From Clostridiales bacterium (GTDB lineage: Bacteria; Bacillota; Desulfotomaculia; Desulfotomaculales; VENG01), in NCBI GenBank assembly GCA_021736985.1, contig JAIPEW010000003.1, positions 1 to 64,000 on the forward strand: a stretch of DNA of 64,000 nt. The letters are read 5' to 3'. Numbering within the stretch: the stretch's first letter is position 1; every line of letters begins with the position of its first letter. The notes under the pieces were generated by a model. That model was not told the origin of the DNA. It was given only the letters and a program-made list of their open reading frames with translations, and did no database searches. The translations under genes were made by a program, and so were the position numbers. This document shows positions 55,770-64,000 of this stretch, piece after piece.

Positions 55770-56714
55770 ATGTCTTCCCGTAACAAATTAAAGATCTTTA
55801 CTGGTAATGCTAACGTAATGCTGGCTGAAGAAATAGCACAATACTTGGGCGCTTCTCTAGGATCTGCCCAGGTAAAACGTTTTTCTGATGGAGAAATACA
55901 AGTTAGAATTAATGAAAGTGTTCGCGGGGCAGATGTTTACTTAATTCAACCTACTTCAGAACCCGTTAACGAAAATTTGATGGAGCTCTTAGTAATGATT
56001 GATGCTGTAAGAAGAGCTTCGGCACGACGTATTACTGCTGTTGTGCCATATTATAGTTATGCAAGACAGGATAGAAAAACTCGTGCCAGGGATCCTATCA
56101 CTGCTAAACTTGTTGCAAACCTACTATTTGCAAGTGGTGCCAGGCGAGTTATGACTATGGACCTTCATGCCGGTCAAATACAGGGTTTTTTTGATATCCC
56201 TGTGGATCACCTGCCGGGAGTACCTATTCTGGCTGAGTACTTTCTGCAGCAAAAGTTGGAAAATGTAGTAGTAGTAAGTCCTGATCTTGGTGGAGTTCAA
56301 AGAGCTCGAGAACTGGCAGAACGTATACAAGCTCCTATTGCTATAATTGATAAGAGGCGTCCCGAGCCCAATGTGTCTGAGGTTATGAATATTATAGGTG
56401 ATATTGAAGGTAAAAAAGTTATTATGATTGATGATATAATAGATACTGCTGGTACTATAAGCCAGGGTGCAAGGGCCATGAAGCAGTGGGGAGCAGAAGA
56501 AATATATACTTGTTGTACTCATCCTGTTTTAAGTGGTCCTGCTATTGAGCGTTTGCAGGATGCTCCCATAAAAGAAGTTTTAGTCACTAATACTATAGAT
56601 TTACCCGAGGGAAAAATGATGGATAAGCTCAAAATTCTTTCTGTTGCGCCTCTCTTGGGTGAAGCGATTATTAGAATACATGAAGATCTCTCAGTAAGTA
56701 AACTATTTGACTAA
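55770..56714 (+). CDS. prs: Ribose-phosphate pyrophosphokinase
   Basis: Makes PRPP from ribose 5-phosphate and ATP. The 314-aa class I enzyme has [34 protein letters not shown] and the PRPP loop [14 protein letters not shown]. The ATG follows GGAGG with 8-nt spacing. It is 50 bp after glmU. Confidence 0.99.
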   Translation: MSSRNKLKIFTGNANVMLAEEIAQYLGASLGSAQVKRFSDGEIQVRINESVRGADVYLIQPTSEPVNENLMELLVMIDAVRRASARRITAVVPYYSYARQDRKTRARDPITAKLVANLLFASGARRVMTMDLHAGQIQGFFDIPVDHLPGVPILAEYFLQQKLENVVVVSPDLGGVQRARELAERIQAPIAIIDKRRPEPNVSEVMNIIGDIEGKKVIMIDDIIDTAGTISQGARAMKQWGAEEIYTCCTHPVLSGPAIERLQDAPIKEVLVTNTIDLPEGKMMDKLKILSVAPLLGEAIIRIHEDLSVSKLFD

Positions 56715-56763
56715 AATTAAGAATATAAGAGAATAACTCGCGGGATGCAGAGGGGATAAAGTT

Positions 56764-57429
56764 TCAGTTGTTTTCTGATGTATTATCTATATTGTCTTTT
56801 TCTTTATTATCCTGTGTTTTATTTCTGTTTAGCGAAATATTTAAATTACTGCTCTTTTGTTTAGCACTATTCCATATTTGCTGAGTTGATTCCTTGATGT
56901 TTATAAATTTTTCTTGCATGTTTCCTTGTAATTTTACAATATTATCTTTTGCTTCATTATTACAAATAATAACTTCTTTACCTATAGTATTTATATAACT
57001 TATGTTTAAAAAGGTTTTGCCTTGTACGAGGCTTTTAAAAAGTTTATTAGTAAATTCAATTCCTATTAATTGTCCGGAAGTTACACTTATGTAATACTCG
57101 TCTATGTGACCTAAAAAACTTCCATTTTCGGTAATTATACGGGTACCCTTTAACTGGACGTTGTCTTTCAACAATCTTATTATATAAGGTAAATTTGTAC
57201 CTTTTTCGGCACTTGCGCTGCGGTCAACTGTAACCGCATCATTTCCAATACTGGTTATTTTATCGAAAGGTATATATTTTTGTTCTTTAAAGAATCCTTT
57301 TGGTTCTATAACAAGCGCTATAATTTGTTTTTTATAAGAGTCTAAAACCAGGTTTTTAATAAACCCTATTTGTTGTCCTTCGGTAATACTAATCACAGGC
57401 ATAGATAATAGTTCTTTACTTTTTTGCAT
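56764..57429 (-). CDS. PRC-barrel domain protein
   Basis: A 221-aa cytoplasmic protein with two PRC-barrel domains (about 1-70, KELLSMPVISITEGQQIGFIKNLVLD, and about 90-155, KGTRIITENGSFLGHIDEYYI). A hydrophilic, Asn/Lys-rich tail follows. PRC barrels occur in RimM and photosystem H subunits. In Firmicutes this two-domain form is linked to sporulation or envelope, but its role is unclear. It is in reverse orientation between prs and ctc. Confidence 0.85.
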   Translation of the reverse strand: MQKSKELLSMPVISITEGQQIGFIKNLVLDSYKKQIIALVIEPKGFFKEQKYIPFDKITSIGNDAVTVDRSASAEKGTNLPYIIRLLKDNVQLKGTRIITENGSFLGHIDEYYISVTSGQLIGIEFTNKLFKSLVQGKTFLNISYINTIGKEVIICNNEAKDNIVKLQGNMQEKFINIKESTQQIWNSAKQKSSNLNISLNRNKTQDNKEKDNIDNTSENN

Positions 57430-57483
57430 TTTTAATACCCCACTTTTTCATACTTCTCAAGTAAATTTTATGTCTAACGGGAA

Positions 57484-57508
57484 GTTTGTATGACATCAAA
57501 AAGGGAAT
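57484..57508 (+). promoter_or_regulatory. Sigma-B/F-like promoter of ctc
   Basis: GTTTGT (57484-57489), 13 bp, GGGAAT (57503-57508). It fits sigma-B GTTTaa-N13-GGGwAw, and GGGAATAAT also fits forespore sigma-F GGnnAnAnT. Clostridia generally lack sigma-B. Confidence 0.4.
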
Positions 57509-57543
57509 AATATATATGGTAAATTGTAAGGAGGTTTTATGTA

Positions 57544-58158
57544 ATGGCACAATATAATTTGCAAGCAGCAGCTCGTACAGAAAAGGGAAAAAGCTATCGT
57601 AAAGAATTAATGAACAAGGGGTGGGTTCCTGGAATAGTATATGGAAAAAACATGGAAAGCCAGTCTGTAGAACTAGAATGGCGTCCTTTGCATGATGTTT
57701 TAAGTAAAGGTGGACAAAATGCTATTATAAATATGAATGTTAAAAACGACGGTGAGCACAAGGTCATGATTAAAGAATTGCAATATGATTCAATCACCAA
57801 GTTTTTAATACATGTAGATTTTAAACAAATTTCAATGCATGACAAAGTCCAAGTTGTAGTACCAATCCATCAGCAAGGTGAAATACAGGATGGTATATTG
57901 CAGGTAGTTATGCGTGAACTAAATGTTTCTTGTCTGCCTGGTAAAATACCTGAAAGTTTTGTAGTAGATATTTCAAGTTTAACAATTGGCGACAGTGTTA
58001 CGGTTGCTGATCTGGATATACCAGATGGGGTAGACGTCGAAAATGCGCCGGATGAAACAGTTTTAACAATTACTTCTGAAGATAAAGAACCAACTGGAGC
58101 AGAAGAGCCCGAAGATAACGAGGAGGATTCCAGTGAAGAAACTGCTCCTGAAGAGTAA
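57544..58158 (+). CDS. ctc: 50S ribosomal protein L25/general stress protein Ctc
   Basis: A 204-aa bL25 of the long TL5/Ctc type: an N-terminal 5S rRNA-binding domain (about 1-92, with GKSYRKELMNKGWVPGIVYGK) and a C-terminal beta domain, ending in a Glu/Asp-rich tail. The ATG follows AAGGAGG. It lies between prs and pth, as in B. subtilis. Confidence 0.96.
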   Translation: MAQYNLQAAARTEKGKSYRKELMNKGWVPGIVYGKNMESQSVELEWRPLHDVLSKGGQNAIINMNVKNDGEHKVMIKELQYDSITKFLIHVDFKQISMHDKVQVVVPIHQQGEIQDGILQVVMRELNVSCLPGKIPESFVVDISSLTIGDSVTVADLDIPDGVDVENAPDETVLTITSEDKEPTGAEEPEDNEEDSSEETAPEE

Positions 58159-58244
58159 TTTAGTTTAAGACTATAATGCTAGTAACATTATTTGCCTCTC
58201 GTGCATAAGTTGAAGTAAAAATTTAGATCTTGGGAGGAATCACT

Positions 58245-58487
58245 ATGACCGGGGGGCAGAATAACAGGGACTGTTTTGGTAACTATGGAAATACACTTAG
58301 TAATGACTTGTATTATTTAATTGGCAGAGAAGTTACCGTGTTTTTTATGGAGGGTGCTCCTGTTAGAGGCGTACTGCAGGCTGTAGGAAAAGATTATTTA
58401 GAGATTCGCAGGAGGAGAGACGGCCAGAGAGAAGCTGTTTTGATCCCGCTAAATGCTGTAAATGTCATAACAGGGCCTGCAGTGTAA
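58245..58487 (+). CDS. Small Sm-like/SH3-barrel protein, 80 aa
   Basis: An 80-aa protein with a predicted five-strand barrel: LIGREVTVFFMEGAPVRGVL, VGKDYLEIRRRRDGQREAVLIPLNAVNVI. The strand order resembles Sm/LSm-like DUF2642-type small proteins seen in sporulating Firmicutes, but it is not Hfq. The ATG at 58245 lies 7 nt past GGGAGG. No function assigned. Confidence 0.75.
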   Translation: MTGGQNNRDCFGNYGNTLSNDLYYLIGREVTVFFMEGAPVRGVLQAVGKDYLEIRRRRDGQREAVLIPLNAVNVITGPAV

Positions 58488-58506
58488 ATGACCTAATATT
58501 AGATGT

Positions 58507-58546
58507 AATATACCTGCCTTTTAAAAAGTAGAGGCAGGTATATTAT
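58507..58546 (+). terminator. Terminator-like hairpin before pth
   Basis: A 12-bp inverted repeat AATATACCTGCC/GGCAGGTATATT with a 14-nt loop. No T-run follows. Confidence 0.55.
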
Positions 58547-58575
58547 TCCCTTATAATTTTGAAGGTGAAATGTAT

Positions 58576-59139
58576 ATGAAAATAATTGTTGGACTGGGCA
58601 ATCCAGGAGAAAGGTATGTAAATACCCGGCATAACGTGGGGTTTTGGGTTGTTCAAAAACTGGCAAACAATTTAAATACAGAAACTAAAAAAAGTTTCTT
58701 AAAATCTAAAACCGGACAAGCATTCACAGTAGGAGAAAAAATTGTTTTTGCTAAACCTCAAACATATATGAATGCAAGCGGAGAATCAGTTCAGCTGCTG
58801 GTTAATTGGTATAAAATATCTCTGGACGATTTAATCGTAATTTACGATGATATGGATTTACCTCCCGGCAGTATGCGTATCAGGACTAAAGGAGGAAGCG
58901 GGGGGCACAGGGGAATGGAGTCGATTATTAAGAGTATAGGATCTAAACAATTTCCCCGGTTGCGTATTGGGATTGGAAAACCCCCGCAAAGTTGGGAAAA
59001 TAATATTAACTGGGTGCTCGGTAAATTTGAGCAAGGAGAAAAAGAGGAAGTACTCAGGGCTGTTAAAGAAGCGTCAGACGCATTAGAAGTTATGATACAA
59101 AAAGGTATTAATCCAGCCATGAATTTGTATAATAAGTAA
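58576..59139 (+). CDS. pth: Peptidyl-tRNA hydrolase
   Basis: Releases tRNA from peptidyl-tRNA. The 187-aa product has GLGNPGERYVNTRHNVGFW (catalytic His in RHN), QTYMNASGESV, YDDMDLPPG and GSGGHRGMESI. An ATG at 58570 is possible, but the ATG at 58576 has AAGGTG at better spacing. It precedes mfd; the usual fin gene between them is absent. Confidence 0.97.
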   Translation: MKIIVGLGNPGERYVNTRHNVGFWVVQKLANNLNTETKKSFLKSKTGQAFTVGEKIVFAKPQTYMNASGESVQLLVNWYKISLDDLIVIYDDMDLPPGSMRIRTKGGSGGHRGMESIIKSIGSKQFPRLRIGIGKPPQSWENNINWVLGKFEQGEKEEVLRAVKEASDALEVMIQKGINPAMNLYNK

Positions 59140-59270
59140 AGAGTTTAGACCATACTATATAATATATTAATATAATATTTTGTAAAAACGTATAATTTTT
59201 AGCAGCTTAATAACAGCTTGACGCTCTGGTATCACGGGAATATGATTATAAATATTGTAAATAAAAGGCC

Positions 59271-59306
59271 AAGAGCTTTAGCCTATACTGCTGAAGCTCT
59301 TTTTGT
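59271..59306 (+). terminator. Terminator between pth and mfd
   Basis: AAGAGCTTTAGC/GCTGAAGCTCTT hairpin followed by TTTTG. Confidence 0.82.
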
Positions 59307-59330
59307 AGTGTCTTTATGGAGAGATGTCTA

Positions 59331-62300
59331 TTGAAGGGATTATTAAAACCTTTAGTTGAGACTGCAGAGTTTAATCAGCTAAAATTAGGATTGCATGAAA
59401 ATAAAAAACAGCAAATGGTTTTTGGATTAACTTCATCATACAGGGATTATATAATGTCTGCCCTGTCTTCATATGGTAGTAATATAAATCTTGTTATAAC
59501 ACCAGGTGAGAAAGAAGCAAGTGAAACAATATCTAATCTAAGATATTTAATAGATTATCCTGTGTACCATTTTCCTGTAATGGAATTATTATCGATGCAA
59601 GTTATTGCCAGGGATAAAGATGTATTGATGCACAGGCTCAGTGTTTTAGATGCTGTCTGCAATCTAAATGGAAACGAAAAAGTCGTTGTTGTTTCTGCTG
59701 AAGCTTTGATGCGGCGTCTCTGTCCCAGGGATGTTTACTGTCAGAATAGTATAGATTTATCAGTTGGTTATAGGATTGACCCGCCTGTATTATTAGAAAA
59801 CCTGGTTAATTTAGGTTTTGAAAGAACTGATATGGTAGATTCAAGGGGACAGGTGTGTTTGAGGGGCGGTATTATGGATATTTATCCTCTTACATTTAGT
59901 TACCCGGTAAGGATTGAGTTCTTTGATGATGAAATTGATTCAATAAGGTCTTTTGATATAAATACTCAACGTTCTAATAATAAACTTACCCATATAACAA
60001 TTGGCCCGGCATTAGAGCTAGTTATTAATGAAGATGCATGGGAGCGGGCCCGGGAAGGAATTTTAAATCATTACCAGACACAAACGCGCAAATTATCTCG
60101 AAGCGGGGCAGCAGAATCAGTACGACAGCTCGAAGAGAATATAAACGAAACATTAGAATACATAAATAATAAAATGTATTTTCCAGGGATAGAACAATTT
60201 CTGCCTTATTTTTATTCCGGGGGAGCAAGTCTAATTGATTATTTGCCAGAAAATTCTCTAATTTTAATGGCAGAACCTCAAAAATGTAAAAAAACATTTG
60301 AATATATACAGAAAGAACATTCTGAACTCCATACCCAGCTTTTAGAAAAAGGTAAAGTTCTTCCCGCCCAGTATGAAATGTATCTAGATTGGAAGCAAGT
60401 TGAACTGGGGGTAAAAAAACACAGGTCAGTGTACTTTTGTTTTTTACCCAGACAGCCTAAATTTATTACTCCCGGAGCAGTTATCAATATTACGGCAAAG
60501 TCAATGCAAAGCTTTATGGGTAAGACCGATGTGCTGGCCGAGGAGATATCACACTGGCGCCGTACTGGATATGCAGTGGTAATATTAGTATCAAGTGATG
60601 AGCGTGGAAATGGTATTTTAAATGAACTAAGAAGTCATAAAATTGATGCTCTTTACGTACAATCTTTAGATCGGGAAGTTAAGCCTGGAAATATTATTAT
60701 AACCCGGGGCCAGCTTTCGTCTGGATTTGATTTAGTAAACGCCAGGCTGGCAGTAATAACTGAACAAGACATTTATGGACAAACCTCAAAAGTTAACCGG
60801 CGGCGCCAGAAAAATAATGAACAAAAATCAGGACAAAATTTAGAATCTTTTGTAGATATAAAACCCGGAGATTACGTTGTTCACGTAAATCACGGTATTG
60901 GAAAATATCTAGGTATGGTTCCTCTTGATATAGGGGAAATACGCAAAGAATACCTTCTTGTAAAATATTCAGGAGAAGACAAACTTTATATTCCCAGCGA
61001 TCAGCTCGGGCTTTTACAGAAATATTTAGGAGCTGACGCAGATGCTCCAAAGTTATCCAAACTAGGTGGAAATGAATGGGCAAAGGCTAAAAACCGAGTC
61101 AAAGAAGCTGTGCGCGAAATGGCTGATGAGTTGCTTGAATTATATGCAGCCAGGGAAACGACCAGAGGATGTGCTTTTAGCCCAGATACTCTCTGGCAGC
61201 AAGAATTTGAGGCATCATTCCCTTACCAAGAAACCCCGGATCAATTAAAAGCTATAAAAGATGTAAAAAGAGATATGGAGCGTACTCGCCCAATGGACCG
61301 GTTGATATGCGGCGATGTAGGTTATGGAAAAACAGAAATAGCTCTCAGGGCCGCTTTTAAGTGTATTATGGATGGAAAGCAGGTCTCAGTTTTAGTTCCT
61401 ACTACCATTTTAGCCCAGCAGCACTTTAACACTTTTAGAGAGAGATTTACCGATTATCCTATAAGAATAGAAATGTTAAGCAGGTTTAAAAGTTTAAAAG
61501 AACAAAAGCAAGTAATTGACGAACTTGCCAGGGGGACTCTGGATATTGTTATTGGAACTCACCGGCTAGTACAGAGTGATATTAGATTTAATGACCTGGG
61601 GTTGCTTGTAGTTGATGAAGAACAGAGATTTGGTGTGGCACATAAAGAAAAACTAAAGCAGATAAGAACAAATGTTGATGTATTGACTCTTACAGCTACC
61701 CCTATTCCACGTACTTTACATATGTCGTTAGTTGGTGTAAGGGATACCAGTGTGTTGGAAACTCCGCCGGAAAACCGTTATCCTGTACAAACTTATGTGT
61801 TGGAAGAAGACCCGGTGATGATACAAGAGATTATAAGAAGGGAAATACGCAGGGGAGGGCAAATATATTTTGTCCACAACCGCATAATGGATCTGGACTT
61901 AATTGCTTCCTGGATTAAAGATTTAGTACCGGAAATAAGGTTGGCAGTAGCACACGGGCAAATGAAAGAAGATCATCTGGAACAGGTAATGCTTGATTTT
62001 ATGGACGGCGTTTATGATATTTTAGTTTGTACTGCCATAATTGAGAACGGTATGGATATTGCAAATGTAAATACACTAATTGTAAAAGAATCAAATAATT
62101 TTGGATTGGCACAGCTCTACCAGCTCAGAGGTAGAGTGGGCAGGTCTACCAGAATTGCATATGCTTATATTACTTTTCGCAAAGATAGAATACTTAATGA
62201 AGCAGCTGAAAAAAGGCTCTCTGCTATAAAAGAATTTACGGAATTTGGATCGGGTTACAAAATAGCTATGAGAGACCTGGAAATACGTGGTGCAGGTAAT

Positions 62301-62861
62301 ATACTGGGTTCGGAACAGCATGGTTATATCGCAGCCGTAGGTTTTGATATGTACTGCCAGCTGCTTCAGGAAGCTGTCCACGAGGCCAGGGGAGACGAAG
62401 TGAACAGTTTTATAGACACTGTAGTAGAACTGCCTGTAGAAGCATATATACCAGATAAATATATACCGGATGAAAATCAAAAAGTAGAGATATACCGCCG
62501 TATAGCCAAAAAAAATAATGAAAGCCAACTTGATGAAATAGAAGAAGAATTAACAGACCGTTTTGGCGATTTACCTGAGCCGGTCAAAAACTTGATAGAA
62601 GTTTCTCGGTTGAAAACAATTGCAGGTAACATGCAAGTAAAGACTATAACTAAACAACAAGATTTCTACAAGTTTTTATTTTCCACTGATCATTCCCTGG
62701 AAGGGGACCGCCTGGTAAAGTTAGGTGAATCTTACCAGGGCAGGATAAAGTTTAATAGTTCTAAAGAAGGATTTGAAATTCGTTATAAATTAAAATACAA
62801 GCACATCTCCTCTTATCAGCTCTTAGATAATTTGTACCAGTTCTTAAAATTATTAGCATAA
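59331..62861 (+). CDS. mfd: Transcription-repair coupling factor Mfd
   Basis: An ATP-driven translocase that removes stalled RNA polymerase and recruits UvrA. The 1176-aa product has the UvrB-like N-terminal part, a CarD-like polymerase-interaction domain (about 490-560, DYVVHVNHGIGKYLGM), a RecG-like motor with Walker A GDVGYGKTEIAL and DEEQRFG, and the TRCF C-terminal domain. An ATG at 59316 overlaps GGAGAG, so the TTG at 59331 is chosen. Fin is not encoded next to it. Confidence 0.97.
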   Translation: MKGLLKPLVETAEFNQLKLGLHENKKQQMVFGLTSSYRDYIMSALSSYGSNINLVITPGEKEASETISNLRYLIDYPVYHFPVMELLSMQVIARDKDVLMHRLSVLDAVCNLNGNEKVVVVSAEALMRRLCPRDVYCQNSIDLSVGYRIDPPVLLENLVNLGFERTDMVDSRGQVCLRGGIMDIYPLTFSYPVRIEFFDDEIDSIRSFDINTQRSNNKLTHITIGPALELVINEDAWERAREGILNHYQTQTRKLSRSGAAESVRQLEENINETLEYINNKMYFPGIEQFLPYFYSGGASLIDYLPENSLILMAEPQKCKKTFEYIQKEHSELHTQLLEKGKVLPAQYEMYLDWKQVELGVKKHRSVYFCFLPRQPKFITPGAVINITAKSMQSFMGKTDVLAEEISHWRRTGYAVVILVSSDERGNGILNELRSHKIDALYVQSLDREVKPGNIIITRGQLSSGFDLVNARLAVITEQDIYGQTSKVNRRRQKNNEQKSGQNLESFVDIKPGDYVVHVNHGIGKYLGMVPLDIGEIRKEYLLVKYSGEDKLYIPSDQLGLLQKYLGADADAPKLSKLGGNEWAKAKNRVKEAVREMADELLELYAARETTRGCAFSPDTLWQQEFEASFPYQETPDQLKAIKDVKRDMERTRPMDRLICGDVGYGKTEIALRAAFKCIMDGKQVSVLVPTTILAQQHFNTFRERFTDYPIRIEMLSRFKSLKEQKQVIDELARGTLDIVIGTHRLVQSDIRFNDLGLLVVDEEQRFGVAHKEKLKQIRTNVDVLTLTATPIPRTLHMSLVGVRDTSVLETPPENRYPVQTYVLEEDPVMIQEIIRREIRRGGQIYFVHNRIMDLDLIASWIKDLVPEIRLAVAHGQMKEDHLEQVMLDFMDGVYDILVCTAIIENGMDIANVNTLIVKESNNFGLAQLYQLRGRVGRSTRIAYAYITFRKDRILNEAAEKRLSAIKEFTEFGSGYKIAMRDLEIRGAGNILGSEQHGYIAAVGFDMYCQLLQEAVHEARGDEVNSFIDTVVELPVEAYIPDKYIPDENQKVEIYRRIAKKNNESQLDEIEEELTDRFGDLPEPVKNLIEVSRLKTIAGNMQVKTITKQQDFYKFLFSTDHSLEGDRLVKLGESYQGRIKFNSSKEGFEIRYKLKYKHISSYQLLDNLYQFLKLLA

Positions 62862-62870
62862 ATAAGCTTG

Positions 62871-62899
62871 TTGAAGCTGGTTGTTGTATACTATATAAT
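62871..62899 (+). promoter_or_regulatory. Sigma-A promoter of the PpiC lipoprotein gene
   Basis: TTGAAG (62871-62876), a 17-bp spacer and TATAAT (62894-62899). Confidence 0.75.
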
Positions 62900-62953
62900 T
62901 GGGACAATTGGTATAAATTAAATTAGTATTGGGGAAGAGGGGTATAATTAATT

Positions 62954-63949
62954 ATGTACAAAAAACTTCGTGTAATGGTATTTATGTTTGCTTTATTATT
63001 TTTGGTAACTGGATGCGGCAGCAGTAAAGTTGTTGCTACAGTAAACGGAGAGAATATTAACCAGGTAGATTTGGAGAAGAAAGTTGATTTATATAAGTCT
63101 GGACTGGAAAAACAAGGCACCGATTTTTCCGGTGAAAAAGGTGAAGATATACTGGATAGTTTGCGCCAGAATGTACTTAAACAGATGATAGATGAAAAAA
63201 TATTAATGCAAAAGGCAAAAGACAAAGAATTATTACCTTCTCAGCAAGAGATTAATAAAAGGATTGAGGAAATTAAAAAGCGTTTTAAAAGTGAAGGTGA
63301 ATACAAAAAATATTTAACAGCTAATGGGTTGAATGAGCCTCAACTAGAAGAATATATAAGAAAACAGCTAGTTCAGCAGAACTTATTTATGAATGCAACT
63401 GGCGAGGTAAAGGTTGAAAACAATGAAGTTGAAGAGTATTACCAGGAAAATAAAAAGAGTTTTACCCAGCCGGAAAAACGCAAAGTGCGCCATATTTTAA
63501 TTAGACCAGATAGTGATAAAGAAAGTTCTGCTGTAGATGCAAAGATTAAAGCAATGCAGGTAATAAATGAGATTCAAAATGGTGCTGATTTTGCCAGGTT
63601 AGCAAAAAAAAAATCTGAAGATACAGGTACTAAGGATAATGGTGGCTTGATGACTATAACCAGGGGGCAGGGACTCGGAGAAACTTTTGATGACAATGTA
63701 TTCTCCTTAAAAAATGGTGAAATCACTCAGGATCCTGTTAAAACCATGTACGGATATCATATTATTAAAGTAGAGGAGATCATACCTTCCCAAGTAAAAC
63801 CCTTCTCTGAAGTTAAAGAACAAATTAAAAATCAATTACAAAACCAGTACCGTTCTAAAGAGTTTTCTAATTATATGAAAAAAATACGTGATGAAGCAAA
63901 AATTAACAATAAATTAACACATAAAAATGACAGTACATCGAAAAAATAG
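62954..63949 (+). CDS. SurA/PrsA-type peptidylprolyl isomerase lipoprotein
   Basis: A 331-aa membrane-anchored foldase acting outside the membrane. The signal peptide ends in lipobox LVTG-C21, SurA_N-like helices (about 28-165, ATVNGENINQVDLEKKVDLY) follow, then one parvulin/PpiC domain (about 172-268, RKVRHILIRPDSDK...GYHIIKVEEI) and a Lys/Asn-rich tail. It helps exported proteins fold. The mfd-prsA/surA order is common in Clostridia. It may be PrsA; the symbol is withheld. Confidence 0.93.
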   Translation: MYKKLRVMVFMFALLFLVTGCGSSKVVATVNGENINQVDLEKKVDLYKSGLEKQGTDFSGEKGEDILDSLRQNVLKQMIDEKILMQKAKDKELLPSQQEINKRIEEIKKRFKSEGEYKKYLTANGLNEPQLEEYIRKQLVQQNLFMNATGEVKVENNEVEEYYQENKKSFTQPEKRKVRHILIRPDSDKESSAVDAKIKAMQVINEIQNGADFARLAKKKSEDTGTKDNGGLMTITRGQGLGETFDDNVFSLKNGEITQDPVKTMYGYHIIKVEEIIPSQVKPFSEVKEQIKNQLQNQYRSKEFSNYMKKIRDEAKINNKLTHKNDSTSKK

Positions 63950-64000
63950 AAGAAACAAAACAAGTAAACATATTCATTATAGATTGGTAAAAAATGAATA

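Overview
The window is the replication-origin region of a low-GC, endospore-forming Firmicute. Gene order closely follows the Bacillus subtilis origin-proximal backbone: rpmH-rnpA-yidD-yidC-jag-mnmE run leftwards, dnaA-dnaN-yaaA-recF-remB-gyrB-gyrA run rightwards, and then come pdxST, serS, tadA, SRP RNA, dnaX-ebfC-recR-bofA, tmk-holB-ricT-yabA-rsmI, abrB, metG, tatD, rsmA, yabG, ispE, spoVG-glmU-prs-ctc, pth and mfd. A ferredoxin-linked 2-oxoacid oxidoreductase, cobO and the sporulation genes (yidC/spoIIIJ, jag, bofA, yabG, spoVG, a SPOCS/LysM coat-type protein) point to an anaerobic Clostridia member, perhaps near Peptococcaceae/Desulfotomaculum. The lineage is inferred from gene content, not from phylogeny.

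Region by region. 1-334 is the 5' end of an IS110-family transposase that runs off the window. 460-4111 is the leftward tRNA-modification, membrane-insertion and RNase P operon. 4112-6346 is a bipartite oriC: DnaA boxes lie upstream of dnaA, and an unwinding element with seven perfect DnaA-trios plus an AT-rich tract lies between dnaA and dnaN. 6347-13582 holds dnaN to gyrA. 14.2-20.3 kb carries PLP synthase (pdxST), a T-box-controlled serine biosynthesis pair (class V aminotransferase, serA) and serS. 20.3-22.0 kb has six tRNA genes (all four Ser isoacceptors and two Arg), tadA and the long SRP RNA. 22.0-25.0 kb has dnaX, ebfC, recR and bofA, followed by a candidate 6S-like structured RNA. 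25.4-28.9 kb is a P-loop protein plus a four-subunit 2-oxoacid:ferredoxin oxidoreductase. 29-40 kb covers a PLP decarboxylase, tmk-holB-ricT-yabA-rsmI, abrB, metG, tatD, cobO, rsmA and a YkuK-like protein.

40.2-48.2 kb is the most unusual part. It holds yabG, a chymotrypsin-fold serine protease, an unknown 133-aa protein, a triple-CAP secreted protein, a triple-SPOCS/LysM protein, a second EbfC/YbaB paralogue, two related small proteins, a convergent small protein and a CxxC-less HMA-like protein. yabG, the protease gene and the SPOCS/LysM gene share a near-identical sigma-K-like promoter (AC-N17-CATAnnnTA), so this looks like a late mother-cell (coat-stage) gene group. It is the best candidate here for an incompletely described system.

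48.2-64 kb returns to the backbone: YdcZ-like and ZIP transporters, an L,D-transpeptidase, ispE, a GntR regulator, a nucleotidyltransferase-like protein, ilvA, spoVG-glmU-prs, a PRC-barrel protein, ctc (bL25), an Sm-like small protein, pth, mfd and a PpiC/SurA-type lipoprotein. There is no CRISPR array, prophage or rRNA operon. Start sites were moved to match Shine-Dalgarno positions where the longest open frame began inside the ribosome-binding site; TTG starts are very common.
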